Shown here: one piece after another, positions 25,560 through 37,250 of the stretch | How positions within the stretch are numbered: position 1 is the stretch's first letter | How the letters are laid out: every line of letters starts with the position of its first letter | NCBI GenBank assembly: GCA_013396635.1 | Contig: WBMW01003272.1 | Coordinates: 42,329 to 106,328, forward strand | Direction: 5' to 3' | Source of the DNA: Penelope pileata | Lineage: Eukaryota > Chordata > Aves > Galliformes > Cracidae | DNA: 64,000 nucleotides | Position numbers and translations under genes: made by a program | The notes under the pieces: model-generated | Told to the model about the DNA's origin: nothing | The model's input: only the letters and a program-made list of their open reading frames with translations | Databases searched by the model: none

Positions 25560-27110
25560 TGGAAGGTTTAGGGAAACTGACAGTAGACTTAGCTGGATGC
25601 ACAGACCACCAGCATGCATGTAAGTCCATGGAGCCCAGTGGGATTCATGACAGCTGATTGATGTCATCGTTGAGACCTTTCTCAATTATCTTTCAATGGT
25701 CTTGGGAATTTGGAGGGGTTTCAGTTGACTGGAAGCTGGCAAATGTTCCAATTTGCAAGAAGGACAAGAAAGAAGATCCTAGTGATTGCGGGCCTGTCAG
25801 TCTCACTTTAGTGCTGGGTAATATTATGGAGAAAATTATGCTAAGAGTTATTAAAAAACACCAGGTGGACTATGTGGACATTGGTCACAGCCAACATGGG
25901 CTTTTGATAGAAAGGTCCTGTTTAACTCGATTTCCTTTTATAACAAGCTCACCTATATAGTTGACCAAGGGAAGCCAGTTGCTGTTATCTTCTTGGATTA
26001 TGGTAATGCTTTCAATACTGTTTCTCACAATGTCCTTCTGGACAAAATGTCCAGTATACAGCTAGGCAAAAACATAATGTGATGGTTGAGCAATTAGCTA
26101 ATAGATTGGGCTCAAAATGACTACAGTGAATGGGGTTACATCAGGCTGGGGGGCAGTCATTAGTGGGGTTCCCCAGGGCTCCGTTTTAGGGCCAATTCTC
26201 TGTAATGTGTTCATAAATGATTTGGATGTAAGACTAGACGGTGTTTTGAGCAAGTTTGCTGATAATACTAAATTGAGAGGAACTGTTGACTCTGAGGGTG
26301 GAGAGGCCTTGCAGAGAGATCTAGGTGAATTAGACAGCTGGCCAATCACCAACCACATGAAGTTTAACAAGAGGAAGTGCTGGATTATACGCCTGGAAAG
26401 GAGTGGCCCTGTCTCTCCATACAGGGGAGATGAGATGCTGGAGAGCAGCCGTGGTTGAAAAGGATCTACGTGTCTTGGTTGACAGCAAGTTGAACATGAG
26501 TCAGCAGTGTGCCCAGGCAGCCAGGAAGGCTAACCATATCCTGAGGTGCATCAACTACAGCATTGCTAGCCAGTCGAGGGAAATGGTTGTCCCATTCTAC
26601 ACTGTACTGGTGTGGGCTCACCTTGAGTACTGTGTGCAGTTTTGGGCGCCACAGTACAAAAACAACATGAAAATATTAAAGTGTCCAGAGGAGGGCTACA
26701 AGGTGATAAAGGGTCTAGAGAGGAAGACACATGGGGAGAGACTGAATTCCCTTAGTTTCTTCTTCCCAGAGAAGAGGAACCTGAGAGGAGACCATCATCA
26801 TGGCCTTACAGCTTCCTCACGAGGGGAGCAGAAGGGCGAGTGCTGATCTCTGCCCTCTGGTCACAGTGACAGGATCCGAAGGAACAACATGGAACTGTGA
26901 CAGGAGGTTCAAGCTGGATGTTAAGATAAGGTTCGTCACCAGAGTGTAGTTGGGCACTGGAACAGGCTCCCCAGGGCACTGGTCATGGCACCTAGCCACC
27001 AGAGTTCAAGAAGCATCTGGACAACGTTCTCGCCCTATGGTCTAGTTTTTGGGTGTTCTTGTGTGGATCCCTTCCAACTTGGGACATTCTATGATTCTGT
27101 TTGTTCTGTT
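25560..27110 (+). mobile_element. Decayed CR1 LINE (RT to 3' end)
   Basis: Broken into at least three frames: 25658-25960 (IIFQWSWEFGGVSVDWKLAN, KKDKKEDPSDCGPVSLTLVL), 26117-26458 (SGVPQGSVLGPILCNVFIND, KFADNTKLRG), and 26403-26846 (MSQQCAQAARKANHILRCIN). The 3' end is CCTTCCAACTTGGGACATTC followed by TATGATTCTGT at about 27095. The RT catalytic FADD box reads FADN, and there are frameshifts and stops, so it is dead. The 5' boundary is approximate. Confidence 0.92.
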
Positions 27111-30100
27111 ATGGATTCCTTGGAATCCATACTGATGGAGCCATAGATACAATTGAAAATTGTGGCTACAATGGGCTTTTTATGACAGTACATTTAGTAG
27201 CATCTAACACAATACAGACGTTAGCCAGTAATGGTTAAGTGGTTCAGAACTGCATAAATGTTAGCACAGGGATATAGTAACTGATGGAGATGCTCTTTAT
27301 GGATTTTTGCAGGAAATCAGTACTGCGTTTTCCTGTCAGTGTTTTCACTGAGGATGTGAAAATGAATACTAAAAAAATCACTGTTGATATCATTAGATAG
27401 TCTTATCAGTGTTATCAGAATGCTCAGAAATAACTGAGGCATTAATATGGAACGCTGCAGGTTAAAAATGAATTCAACCTTGGTAACATCAAAACTATAC
27501 ATATAAGAGCAGGGAATATAGGTCGTTTAAAAAAGAAAAAAGAGGAGGAACAATTGTGCTCTGGAAAACCACAGCTTTTCTAAGAGTTTGCTTTCACAGT
27601 GAACAAGGCTTCTGAACATTATGCTGAGGCAAAGGGCTAATGTGATTCTTGAAATTGGAGGTTGTTATATAAAATCAGCTGACTCATCTCTCATGTGACC
27701 TCTGTGCTCAGTACTGAGTGACTGACACTGAAACACTGCAGGTTTTGCCGGTTTTTGTAAAACTGTAGATGATGCAAGATGAGAATTCAAAATTACTTTC
27801 CTTACACTGAGAATTTGTATTACTTCTGTCTCTCTCATTTATGAGAAACAAGAACAGGAAGTCACTTGATTTGCACGTGGAAGTACGTTTACATAAAGAA
27901 GTACATATTTTTGGTAAGCAATAAAGACATGAGTTGAGATGGGAGTAATACTCTGTGGTTGGAAGATGGAGCTGGATATGTTTAAATATAGAGGTGTGTG
28001 CATTTTTTTTTTTCTTATGTCATTGAGGGTACTGAATGAGGGGAATGTAGTGAATTTTAACTGTTCTTGGTGTCTTCAGAGGTATCTTCTTTCTAGTGAA
28101 TATTTGCTGAAAACAAGGTCATTGAGCTCAGAGCAGAGTGAGCAGGAGAATAATGACTTGATGTATGCGAGACTGGACAAAATCTCAGTTTGCATGCTAC
28201 GGATTTTCAAAAGTTGCCCATCTGTTCAAATTCATTGGCTTTACTCAGTGACTTGATATTTGGAAGGTGATGCAGAACAGTTGATTTGTCATTCCCCTCT
28301 GGATTTATTTATTTTATTTAAGGTAACTAAAGAAAACAGTATTTTTGAATTCTGTTTTGCAGACAAAATTCAGTGAATACAGGCAAAATGGGACCACCTT
28401 CTATGTTGCCAAGGCACAGCTGCATCTGGAGATAATGAAAATAAGCTATGTTCTGCCTAACGCTCTGGTCAGGGAGGGTGAGGTATGTCTCTATGTACTG
28501 CAGTTGTTCTGCCTGGGAATTAGGGAGAGGATAAAATATATAGAAATGTGATCTAATGGCTTGTATGAATTCTAGTAATACAGTCATTGCTTTATGAACT
28601 ATATAAGCATTCTAAAATGTATGTCTTAGTCTTGTATTTTTTCAGTCTGGGATTGTGTGGTGCTGAAATGATCAAAGTCATATTTAGGAAAGACAGCTAT
28701 TAATATCCAAAACGACCTCAAGTGTCTCTTGTCTTAGCAATAATTTTTTACACTTTTTCTATAATTATGGTTTGAAATCACTGCAAGGTTCTCTGAAACT
28801 TTAACAATGACTGTGAGAGAAGCTTCTAGCAGTGTTTCCTGAGCTTGCTGGCTGAAGAGAGGATGGACTGACTGACTTTGCCACTTCTAGACATGCTGAA
28901 GGTGAATAAAAGGCATAATGTAATGTATTTACTTGTTTTCGAATATTTTTTTTTGTTTTCTTGTTTAACTTAAGTGCTTACCTGCATGAGGATCTGGCCT
29001 TGCACATAACTAAGATTTGTTATGTGATTTCAAATCTGGTGTGCAGTACTAGCTTCTAAATTTGATCTCACAAGAAACAGTTGTTCTATTCAGAATCTAA
29101 TTTTGCATTCAAATAGTAGTGAGATAATGAGTAGTGGGTTTATCAGTTTCTCATTTATTACAATGATTTGGGGAATATTAGTTATATTGTTCCAAGAAAC
29201 TGTGCGAAAAAAATGGCCTTTTAATGTTGGAATGTATGCAAAGTATTTTGGAATCCTGTGAAAAATTCCTTCCCTTTCTCGTGCTTGGTAACTATTTAGA
29301 GATACTACCCTCTAGATGCTTGGTAATTTATGACCCAGCAGAGGTCAGCCTTGTGACATTTTTCAAGGCACATAATCAAAGAAAAGCAGTAGAGGTAAAG
29401 TTCTTAATATTAAAGCCTTTGGAATTTTATTCTACATAATATATTCTAGAGCTGGATGATATTCTTGTGTTGTAGTTAGGTGTGACTTCTTAAATACCTC
29501 TGTGTAACCTCTCTTAATGTACTAGGATTGTTTGTTGTTTTGAAAATTTTTTACCTTATTTGAACATAAATTTCTGTGTAACTTGAGCTGACTCCCAAGT
29601 AGTTTTATCCAGTTAGACAGTAGAACTGTTTGTGCAATAACAGCATTGTCAAAGTTTCTCCTTGAGTCTTCTGCAATGGAACTTACTTTAGTCACTAAAG
29701 CATGACATTTGAAACTGAGGAAAAAATGTTGCCTTTATCGTTCAGCCAGTTTGTTTTCTGAAATTCATAAAGATGTTTTACTGCTTTATTACTTTATTTT
29801 TTCTGATCTGTGAAATAGGACTACAAATACTCTGAAGATGTTTTTTAAACATTAAAAACACTGAGATGAGAACAGTATTCTGATGTTTTGGAGTAGTTAA
29901 TAAAAATACATTCTGCATGTCTTTTCAACAGCAAGGCTGCTAGTCAAAAATCAGCCTCAGAAACAGACTGCTTTTTAGTGCTTGCTTTTTTCCCGCCCTC
30001 AATGTTATTTATTTATGTTTGCATTCAAGAAGGCAAGATCAGCTTGGAGCAAAATCAGCTAGTACGTTTTTCTTTCTTTTGCAAAAGATTGTTACAAATC

Positions 30101-30147
30101 ATCCAAAAAACTGGGAGCCAGAGAACATTATCTTATAAAAATATTTT
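27111..30147. other. Intergenic, no protein gene seen
   Basis: Contains the exon-like block at 28363-28483 (separate entry) and otherwise AT-rich sequence with short ORFs. No mobile element is recognised. Confidence 0.7.
28363..28483 (+). other. Exon-like block of unknown transcript
   Basis: A good acceptor (TTCTGTTTTGCAG at 28350-28362) is followed by about 120 bases open in one frame and slightly GC-richer than the flanks, then GAG|GTATGT. The translation has no family I recognise. It could be a non-coding RNA exon, a distant 5' exon of a downstream gene, or chance. Confidence 0.25.
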
Positions 30148-30280
30148 CACAGAATCACAGAATTGCAGGGGTTGGAAGGGACCTCGAGAGATCATCGAGT
30201 CCAACCCCCCTGCCAGAGCAGGTTCCCTACAGCAGGTCACACAGGTGGGCATCCAGGCAGGTCTTGAATATCTCCAGGGA
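30148..30280 (-). mobile_element. Short CR1 3' fragment (antisense)
   Basis: CACAGAATCACAGAATTGCAGG, then GGTTGGAAGGGACCTCGAGAG through CAGGTCTTGAATATCTCCAGGG, is the reverse complement of the CR1 3' end. It matches the same subfamily as the 1.9 kb and 35 kb copies. It is truncated after about 130 bases and followed by a direct repeat of ATATTATCCA (30281-30300). Confidence 0.9.
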
Positions 30281-30300
30281 ATATTATCCAATATTATCCA

Positions 30301-33300
30301 ATTAGAGAGATAAAATAAGAATTTTGTTAAAATAATGTTTTTCCTGGAACGAAAATTTCTTATTAGTATGCTGTTACCAGAACGTTGCAGCATGTCCTTT
30401 TTGAACATGTTATTGAGAACACTTAATATTTATTATTTGCTGGTGAATAGGAAACCCAAGATCTTAATGTGAAGAACCATATCTAATGTTAATGAGTAAC
30501 AATGTACGTTTTTCTTGTTCCTGTCCGCTCCCCTGGAAATGAAAACTGTTGGATGCTTTGGGCATCCTGTGGACTCTAGTAGTATGTGCTTATGTAATTA
30601 GGTCCTAACTTAATGGAAAGATTTTGTGAATGTACATGAGTATCTACCATTATATGGTGCTTTCCAGCTATTGAGTTCTTGACTCTGTCGTCTTAATCTT
30701 TCATTGGGAAGCATATTTTGTCCTTAGCACACCAGCTTTTGTCTGGCAGTTTGTTTGTTCTGTAGAAAATCTGGATTTGTAAGCAACTCTTCAATTCAAT
30801 TTAATAAGCCATCTTTATGGATTGAGAAATAAAAGTAGGTCCAGAGACAGGTCCTCTGAATTGAATCAACTTGAGACCAGGTGTGCTGAAATTAATAAAT
30901 CCAACAGAATGTAGAGTATCTTAAGTGGAAAATCACTAGGATGTTTGCACTGTGCTCTACACCACTCCTGTATTTGAGAGCATAGCACAGAAAGGCCTGA
31001 TCTGATTTTGACAGAGAAGCCTGCTTTTCAAGGTCTTGCAGGTATGTAAGCCTCAGCTAACCTCTTCAAACTTTAGACATCTGCATCTGTAAAGGATGCA
31101 TAAGCTTGCTTCATGCACTTACTTATTTGGAACAAGTAATTTGAGTGAATGAAAGTACACAGCACTGCTCAGGTTCTTCTGGGATGCAGTATACAAAGCT
31201 TGTCATAAGTCTTCAATAGATCTAAATGTTTTTACCCATATGTTACTCATGAAATTCTACACATCCGGATTAAATGGGAACAAACAGCCCACTTCTGTCC
31301 TTTCAAACTGAGAGTGGTAGATTATGAGGCAGGTAGACAGAATGGATATTTAAAAAGCCGAAAACAGACAACAACAAAAACACAAAAAAAGCCCTACACA
31401 ACAAATTCTGATAAAGTTTACTTTCTTGTTTTCTCAGGACTGAAGGAAGGCTTATGTAACTTGACAAAATGGAAGAGTAACTGTATAAATCTATAGGAAA
31501 AAGCTATAAGCTGTCCTCGTAGGGGAGGTGCTCCAGCCCTCCCCTCATACTTCGTTTGTATTAGAAAGTACAGAAGACTATTTTTTGCTGTCATCCAGCA
31601 TGGATAATAGAATAACCCTAATGCTTGTGGGGTCAGATGTCTTGATATTGATGCTGCCGCATGTCATAGGCATATCAGGATAGAATGGCCACCCCTATCA
31701 GTTTGGGAAGGTTGTCTCAATGACCAGATAGAAATGTTGCCTAAGTTGCCCCATTAATATTATTCTAAAAGCTTAGTGCAAAGTCAAGTCTGTCTTGAAA
31801 TAGGCACTGAGAAAACCTGAGGCTGAATGCTCCAGACGAGAAGTTATAAACAGTGAATAATCTCACTTTATGAAAGGTGGTTTTACTTATATAACTGTCC
31901 TCGAAGTTGTTTGCTTTCAGTCAGGAAGACTTTTCAATATGTATAATTATCTTTGTTCAGGGAAGAGCAGCCACTATTAATACAAGATTCTGGCAGTTAA
32001 TTTTCTATGGCAAGATAATGTCACAGCCTTCTGATTACTGTGCCTTTAGTCCTTGTCCTGTAATGCTCAGAGGATCATCATTTTGAGCATTTTTTTTCTG
32101 ATATTGATCTATCAAATATCACTGACGTGCTCTGTTAACCAAAATGAGGACCAAATTTTACTTGTGACCTCTACAAGTCTAGCTCCAAACATGACTCTTG
32201 TGAAGCCTGTTCTCCAGTAATGATCGTGGCTGTACTTGCAATTACATCCAAGAGTAGCCAGACTTTATTAGACCCTGAAACATTGCACAAGACCAGTCTG
32301 CAAGTCTGGCAAAATAAGAATAGTTAAATTGTACAGTGTAGAACAAAAATAGGATGTGGCAAAAAGCAGGTAAGAAGAAATTTGAGCCATGATGTTAGAC
32401 ACTGTTTGGAAGAAACCAATGCAGTGATGTTATTGGAATGAGGTGGAACCTTCTCTGTTTATCAAGATGCTTGTTATATCCATACATGAATTGTCTGGCA
32501 GTATTAGTAATTAATATGGTTCCATTCAGCTTTATACATGAACAAATGAACAACAGAAATTAAAAAAATAAACAAGAGGATAACCAAAAGTATACAGTAA
32601 TGAGGCTAGCTTAATCTGGTACTCTCTTTGGAAAACTGAACTAGCAGAAGACTTAGAAACTAGAGATGGTTACTTATTGGTAGGTACGGAAAAGCCAGTC
32701 TTTTTAACTTCTTCCATACACCAGTTTGACAACTAGTAATTGGCTAAGTTGTTTTCCATTGAGGACAAGTTTCTATCTTGACTGAAATGAAATATAAAAC
32801 CATGGGAGGAAAAAGATGTTCAACAGTGTTCTGTGAAGAAATGCTGAAAGCTAATGTGCGCTCAGGAGGCAGGAAAGGATCTTTCAGACAGCTTTTTAAA
32901 TTCACAATAAATGGTAATATAACCGTAGTGTTCTGTATTTGGAAAACCCCTTTCAAGTTTACTGGAAGAGAGAAATAGAAATACCACTAAGCAGTTTCAG
33001 AAATAAAACTGTGAATTGTTATGTATTGTCTTGGAATGAGAGGCTTATCTCTACTGTTGCAACCTTGCTTTTGTCTCCCTGGTGGCACAGGCATTTCCTT
33101 ATATAAACAATATAAGGAAAATTGAAATAAGATGTCATCAAGAATACTAGCCTTGTTAGTATTTCCCTCGCTGTGTGTTCCAAACAACATTTTTTCCATA
33201 CAGATGCTTGCTTCACAGTAATGTGCTGTAGTTTAAATTGCAATTAACTGCTATGGGTTTCAAGAGAGAGACTGATGAATAAACTTCATCTGTAATACCT

Positions 33301-35093
33301 AGGCAATGACAAAAATAATCCATGGGCAAAGATACTCTTTTATCTCAGTTTCTGATAACAGTAGTACCCTTCAGAGTAGTAGGACTGATCTTTCTTTAGA
33401 TTGCCTTAAAAACTTAAGAGGTGCTAATTGTAGTCTTAATTATTTAGTTGATCTTAATGTTTAGTGTAGTTATTTTTTGGTTATATCCCAGGTTGATACA
33501 AAGAAGTAGGCTGAATTAGGATCTTTTTCATCATTTACTTATTTGCTCATAGCTGCTTATTGATGTCTATGGGGAGCATGTGGCCAGGCTTGTTGAGCTG
33601 TGACTGGGTAGTGCTTCAAAAGCATGGTACTAGGTTCTCTAGCACGTAGATAACACAAGGCACCTTCGTGATATCTTATCAAGTTCATTATAGTCTTTGT
33701 TCGAAAGCTTCATGGTGCTGAGACCTGTAATTGTAAGTGATGATTACAAGTGGAAAAAAAAAATTGTCTTTAATTAACATTCCTTTTCAGAGAACATGAG
33801 GATGATGTTTATTACAGACAAGAATTTAAACAATATCGTAGCAGTATTTTTTTCATTTTTATGGAAATAATGTCACTAGAACTATTTTTATATGTATAGT
33901 AAATTGCATGCTTTCTGTAGATATGCTGTAGCACTTTTGTCATTCTCTTAAGTCTGCTCCATTACTATTAAAGATGATGCAATCTGTTAATGTTGTAGAC
34001 TTTTTCTTAAACACACCCTCTTGCACTTTCTCTTTCCCTCTCAGACCTTGATCTTACTTCTATCAGTGAGTCAATTCCACTGTCTGTGCTTTGAGGGAGA
34101 ATCACAGAAAGCTTGTGTAGTGCAGGTATAATCTCTTTGATATAGCTGGGACACGTTCTATTTGGAATTCCTTTTTGTTATGTCTTCTTCCCTTAGGGTA
34201 ACTTTGAAGATGCTATGATGCTTCTAGAGGGCTCATGTGTCTTTGAGGCCTGGTACTTGAATATAGGGCTAGGAAAATTATAATTTTGCTGTGCTGCAGT
34301 CTATTGTTATGCTGTAGGAAGTTCTTCAGAGGCATCCACCGAGAAATTAACTTTCCTTTGCTTGGAGCAGTTGCCCATGAGTCTTACTAAATTGGCACAG
34401 TGCAACGTGCTGCAATTACCTCTGCAGGACTGCCAGCTCTCCAGTATGTGACAAGCTTGCTAATTAGCCACACCTCTTGAAAAGCACAAGAACGTATTTC
34501 CAGGTTCTGTTTTCTACAGCATCTCTTCAAGTTAATAAGTGAGCTTTGCACCTGAGCCTTATACTCAGCAAGGTCTAAGCTTACTCTAGCCTAATATTCA
34601 GGCATCATAGCTTATATCAGCTGCAGCTATTCAGCATCAACTGTTGTGTGCCACATTGCTCTCTTGGTAATAAGTCTACCATTCATCTGCCAACCCGTGA
34701 ATACTCTGCCTCCCCTGTCTTAAAAGCCAAGAGCGTCTTTGCTTCTGTGACTGCAATTTCTGAATTATTTCATCCTTCCTCTTTTCCTGTGAAGACAGCA
34801 GCTCTATTTCTTGATTGCTGTTTCCTAACTGTTGCCTTGCTTAACTCTTTCTGGCAAGCAGTCTTAAAAATCTCAACAAATTGTCATAGGTAGGGGCTGT
34901 CATATTTACAGTTTCAGATTATTTGACTTAAACCTGAGTAGCTTGTCCAAGAGCTTTAAGTGTTCTTTAAGTTGAAACATCAAAAACAGCATATTTTTTG
35001 TATTATGTAAGTATTGAGAATTTTCATTTACTATGCATAATTGTTATGACTTCCAGCAGGACACATATTTTAATTTACTGCTACAGTTAGTAA
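30301..35093. other. Intergenic, no gene seen
   Basis: AT-rich single-copy-looking sequence. A 30-base CR1-like remnant at 31513-31545 (GTCCTCGTAGGGGAGGTGCT...) is the only repeat trace. ORFs of 60-80 codons have no recognisable features. Confidence 0.7.
31513..31545 (-). mobile_element. Possible CR1 remnant
   Basis: GTCCTCGTAGGGGAGGTGCT plus CCAGCCCTC resembles the antisense CR1 segment encoding HLPYEE (compare 35490-35525). It is very short. Confidence 0.4.
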
Positions 35094-35094
35094 T

Positions 35095-36234
35095 TACAGA
35101 ATCACACAGAATCACAGAATTGCAGGGGTTAGAAGGGACCTCTAGAGATCATCAAGTCCAATCCCCTTGCCAAAGCAAGTTCCCTGAAGCAGGCTCCACA
35201 GGTAGGCATCCAGATGGGTCTCGAATATCTCCAGAGAAGGAAATTCCACCGCCTCCCTGGACCGCCTGTTCCACTGTTCCATCACCTGCACCATGAAGAA
35301 GTTTTTCCGCATGTTGGTGCGGAACTTCCTATGCTCCAGTTTTAGGCCATTTCCCCTTGTCCTGTCCCCACACACCACTGAGAAGAGCATGGCCATGTCC
35401 CTTTCCGTCCTGCACTTTAGATATTTGTACACATTGATCAGATCCCCTCTCAGCCTTCTTTTCTCAAGGCTGAACAGACCCAGGTCACTCAGCCCCTCCT
35501 CAGAAGGGAGATGTTCCAGGCCCTTTACCATCTTTGTGGCCCTCCGCTGGACTCTTTCCGGGAGGTCTCAGTTGTTTTTTTGTATTGGGGAGCCCAGAAC
35601 CGGATGCAGTGCTCCAGCTGAGGACTGACCAGGGCAGAGTAGAGGGGGAGGATCACCTCCCTCAACCTGCTGGCCATGCCCTTTTTAATGCACCCCAGGA
35701 TCCCGTTGGCCTTCTTGGCCACCAGGGCACACTGCTGGCTCATGGCCAACCTGTTGTGCACCAGGACACCCAGATCCTTTTCTGCAGAGCTCCTCTCCAG
35801 CAGCTCAGCCCCCAACCTGTACTGGTGCATGTGGTTATTCCTCCTCAGGTACAGAACTCTACACTTGCCCTTGTTAAACCTCATGCGGTTTACTACTGCC
35901 CAACTCTCCAGCCTGTCCAGGTCTCACTGAATGGTAGCACAGCCTTCTGGTGTGTCAGCCATTTCTCCCAGCTTTATATCATCAGCAAGCCTGCTGAGGG
36001 TGGACATTTTCCCCTTGTCAATATCGTTGATGAAGGTATTGAACAAGACTGAACCCAGCACCGACCTGTGGGGAACACTGCTAGTTACAGGCCTCCAACT
36101 GGACTCCGCACTGCTGACCACAACCCTCTGAGCATGTCCAGTCAGCCAGTTCTCAACCCACCTCACGGTCCACTCATCTATCCCATGCTTTCTCAGCTTC
36201 ATTCTTCGGGATGTCGTGAAAGACAGTATCAACA
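35095..36234 (-). mobile_element. CR1 LINE (antisense), RT core to 3' end
   Basis: The minus strand shows DEWTVRWVENWLTGHAQRVV, a SSVPHRSVLGSVLFNTFIND-like segment, then MSQQCALVAKKANGILGCIK, GLEHLPSEEGLSDLGLFSLE, and the 3' UTR with octamers at the low-coordinate end. The frame shifts near 35530 and 35925. PQGSVLGP has become PHRSVLGS and the FADD box reads LADD, so it is non-functional. The consensus closely matches the 1.9 kb copy in opposite orientation. Confidence 0.93.
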
Positions 36235-36257
36235 TCCTGATAACGAAGCTGAGAAAG
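36188..36257. repeat. 13-bp inverted repeat at the CR1 5' end
   Basis: CTTTCTCAGCTTC at 36188-36200 and its exact reverse complement GAAGCTGAGAAAG at 36245-36257 flank about 44 bases. The right arm with its neighbour CATCCTGATAACGAAGC resembles CR1 in the sense direction, whereas the body is antisense. This fits a small 5' inversion at insertion. Confidence 0.75.
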
Positions 36258-36274
36258 TAATGATGTCCTGAACA

Positions 36275-37088
36275 AAAGATCTGCATAACATTAAGAAGAT
36301 TTTAAGATATTGCTTTGTCAGTATGAAGAGAGAAATATTGTTAGTAGAAGTCTCATTGTCTATTACATGAAACATAGTGAACGAATTCAGGCAAAGCTGG
36401 GTTAGAAATTAAGAGCCACAAGTAGAAAAAGCTGACTATTAAAATGGCTTACATAGGGCTTACATTTTCAGTCAGAATCTTAAAGTCAGTGTGAAATAGT
36501 ATTTGAGAAGTCTGTAAAGTTGTAGTCTTCAGCTCTGAAACTCATCTTACTCTTTCTTGCTCAGGAGATGGTTGACCATTCTCTTTAATTAAAACAATTC
36601 TTGTTTTACTTATGCTAGGTATTGCTTGTTAGTATTCAAAGATCCAGTGTGAGAGATACTTCATATTAGACTCTGCAGCAATCAATACATCAATAAATAT
36701 ACATGATATAAACATTTAAATGTTTGTTTAAAAAGTTTATGGATAATCATTTTCAGAAAAATGTTTTTATTTATAACATGGAGTAAGCAAGTAGCTCTTT
36801 ATTTAGACTACCTACAATATTAATCACTTTGTTACTGATTTCCTAGAATCTCTCTCCAATGCATACTCTCACATTGGCTTTGTAGGACAAGACAAGTTTG
36901 AGCTATTAAATCCATTTGAGGGAAAAAATAGCAAGTTCAGAAAGGCGGTATCAGCTCATTGTTAGCCTGGGAGAATGAAGGACTCCTTTGTGCTGATGTT
37001 TGCCCGCATTAAGGTGGGAATGCAGGAAACTCAGTAACTGGAAAGCTGTGTATGGTTCAGCTATTGACAAAAGCCACTTCGTAAGGGC
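36275..37088. other. Intergenic, nothing recognised
   Basis: AT-rich sequence between the CR1 and the pyrimidine array. No gene, repeat or RNA was seen. Confidence 0.7.
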
Positions 37089-37250
37089 TTCTTTTTCCTT
37101 TTTTCCTTTTTTCCTTTTTTCCTTTTTTCCTTTTTTCCTTTTTTCCTTTTTTCCTTTTTTCCTTTTTTCCTTTTTTCCTTTTTTCCTTTTTTCCTTTTTT
37201 CCTTTTTTCCTTTTTTCCTTTTTTCCTTTTTTCCTTTTTTCCTTTTTCCT
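37089..37250 (+). repeat. (CCTTTTTT)n octamer array
   Basis: About 20 near-perfect copies of an 8-base unit, pure pyrimidine on the plus strand and purine (GGAAAAAA) on the minus. The period of 8 without stops leaves long open frames on both strands (Phe/Pro/Ser-rich plus; Lys/Gly/Arg/Glu-rich minus). These are artefacts of the repeat. Confidence 0.97.

Noticed and set aside
35033..36271. Plus-strand ORFs up to 172 residues at 35 kb
   Set aside because: They are antisense to the CR1 coding strand and have no independent features.
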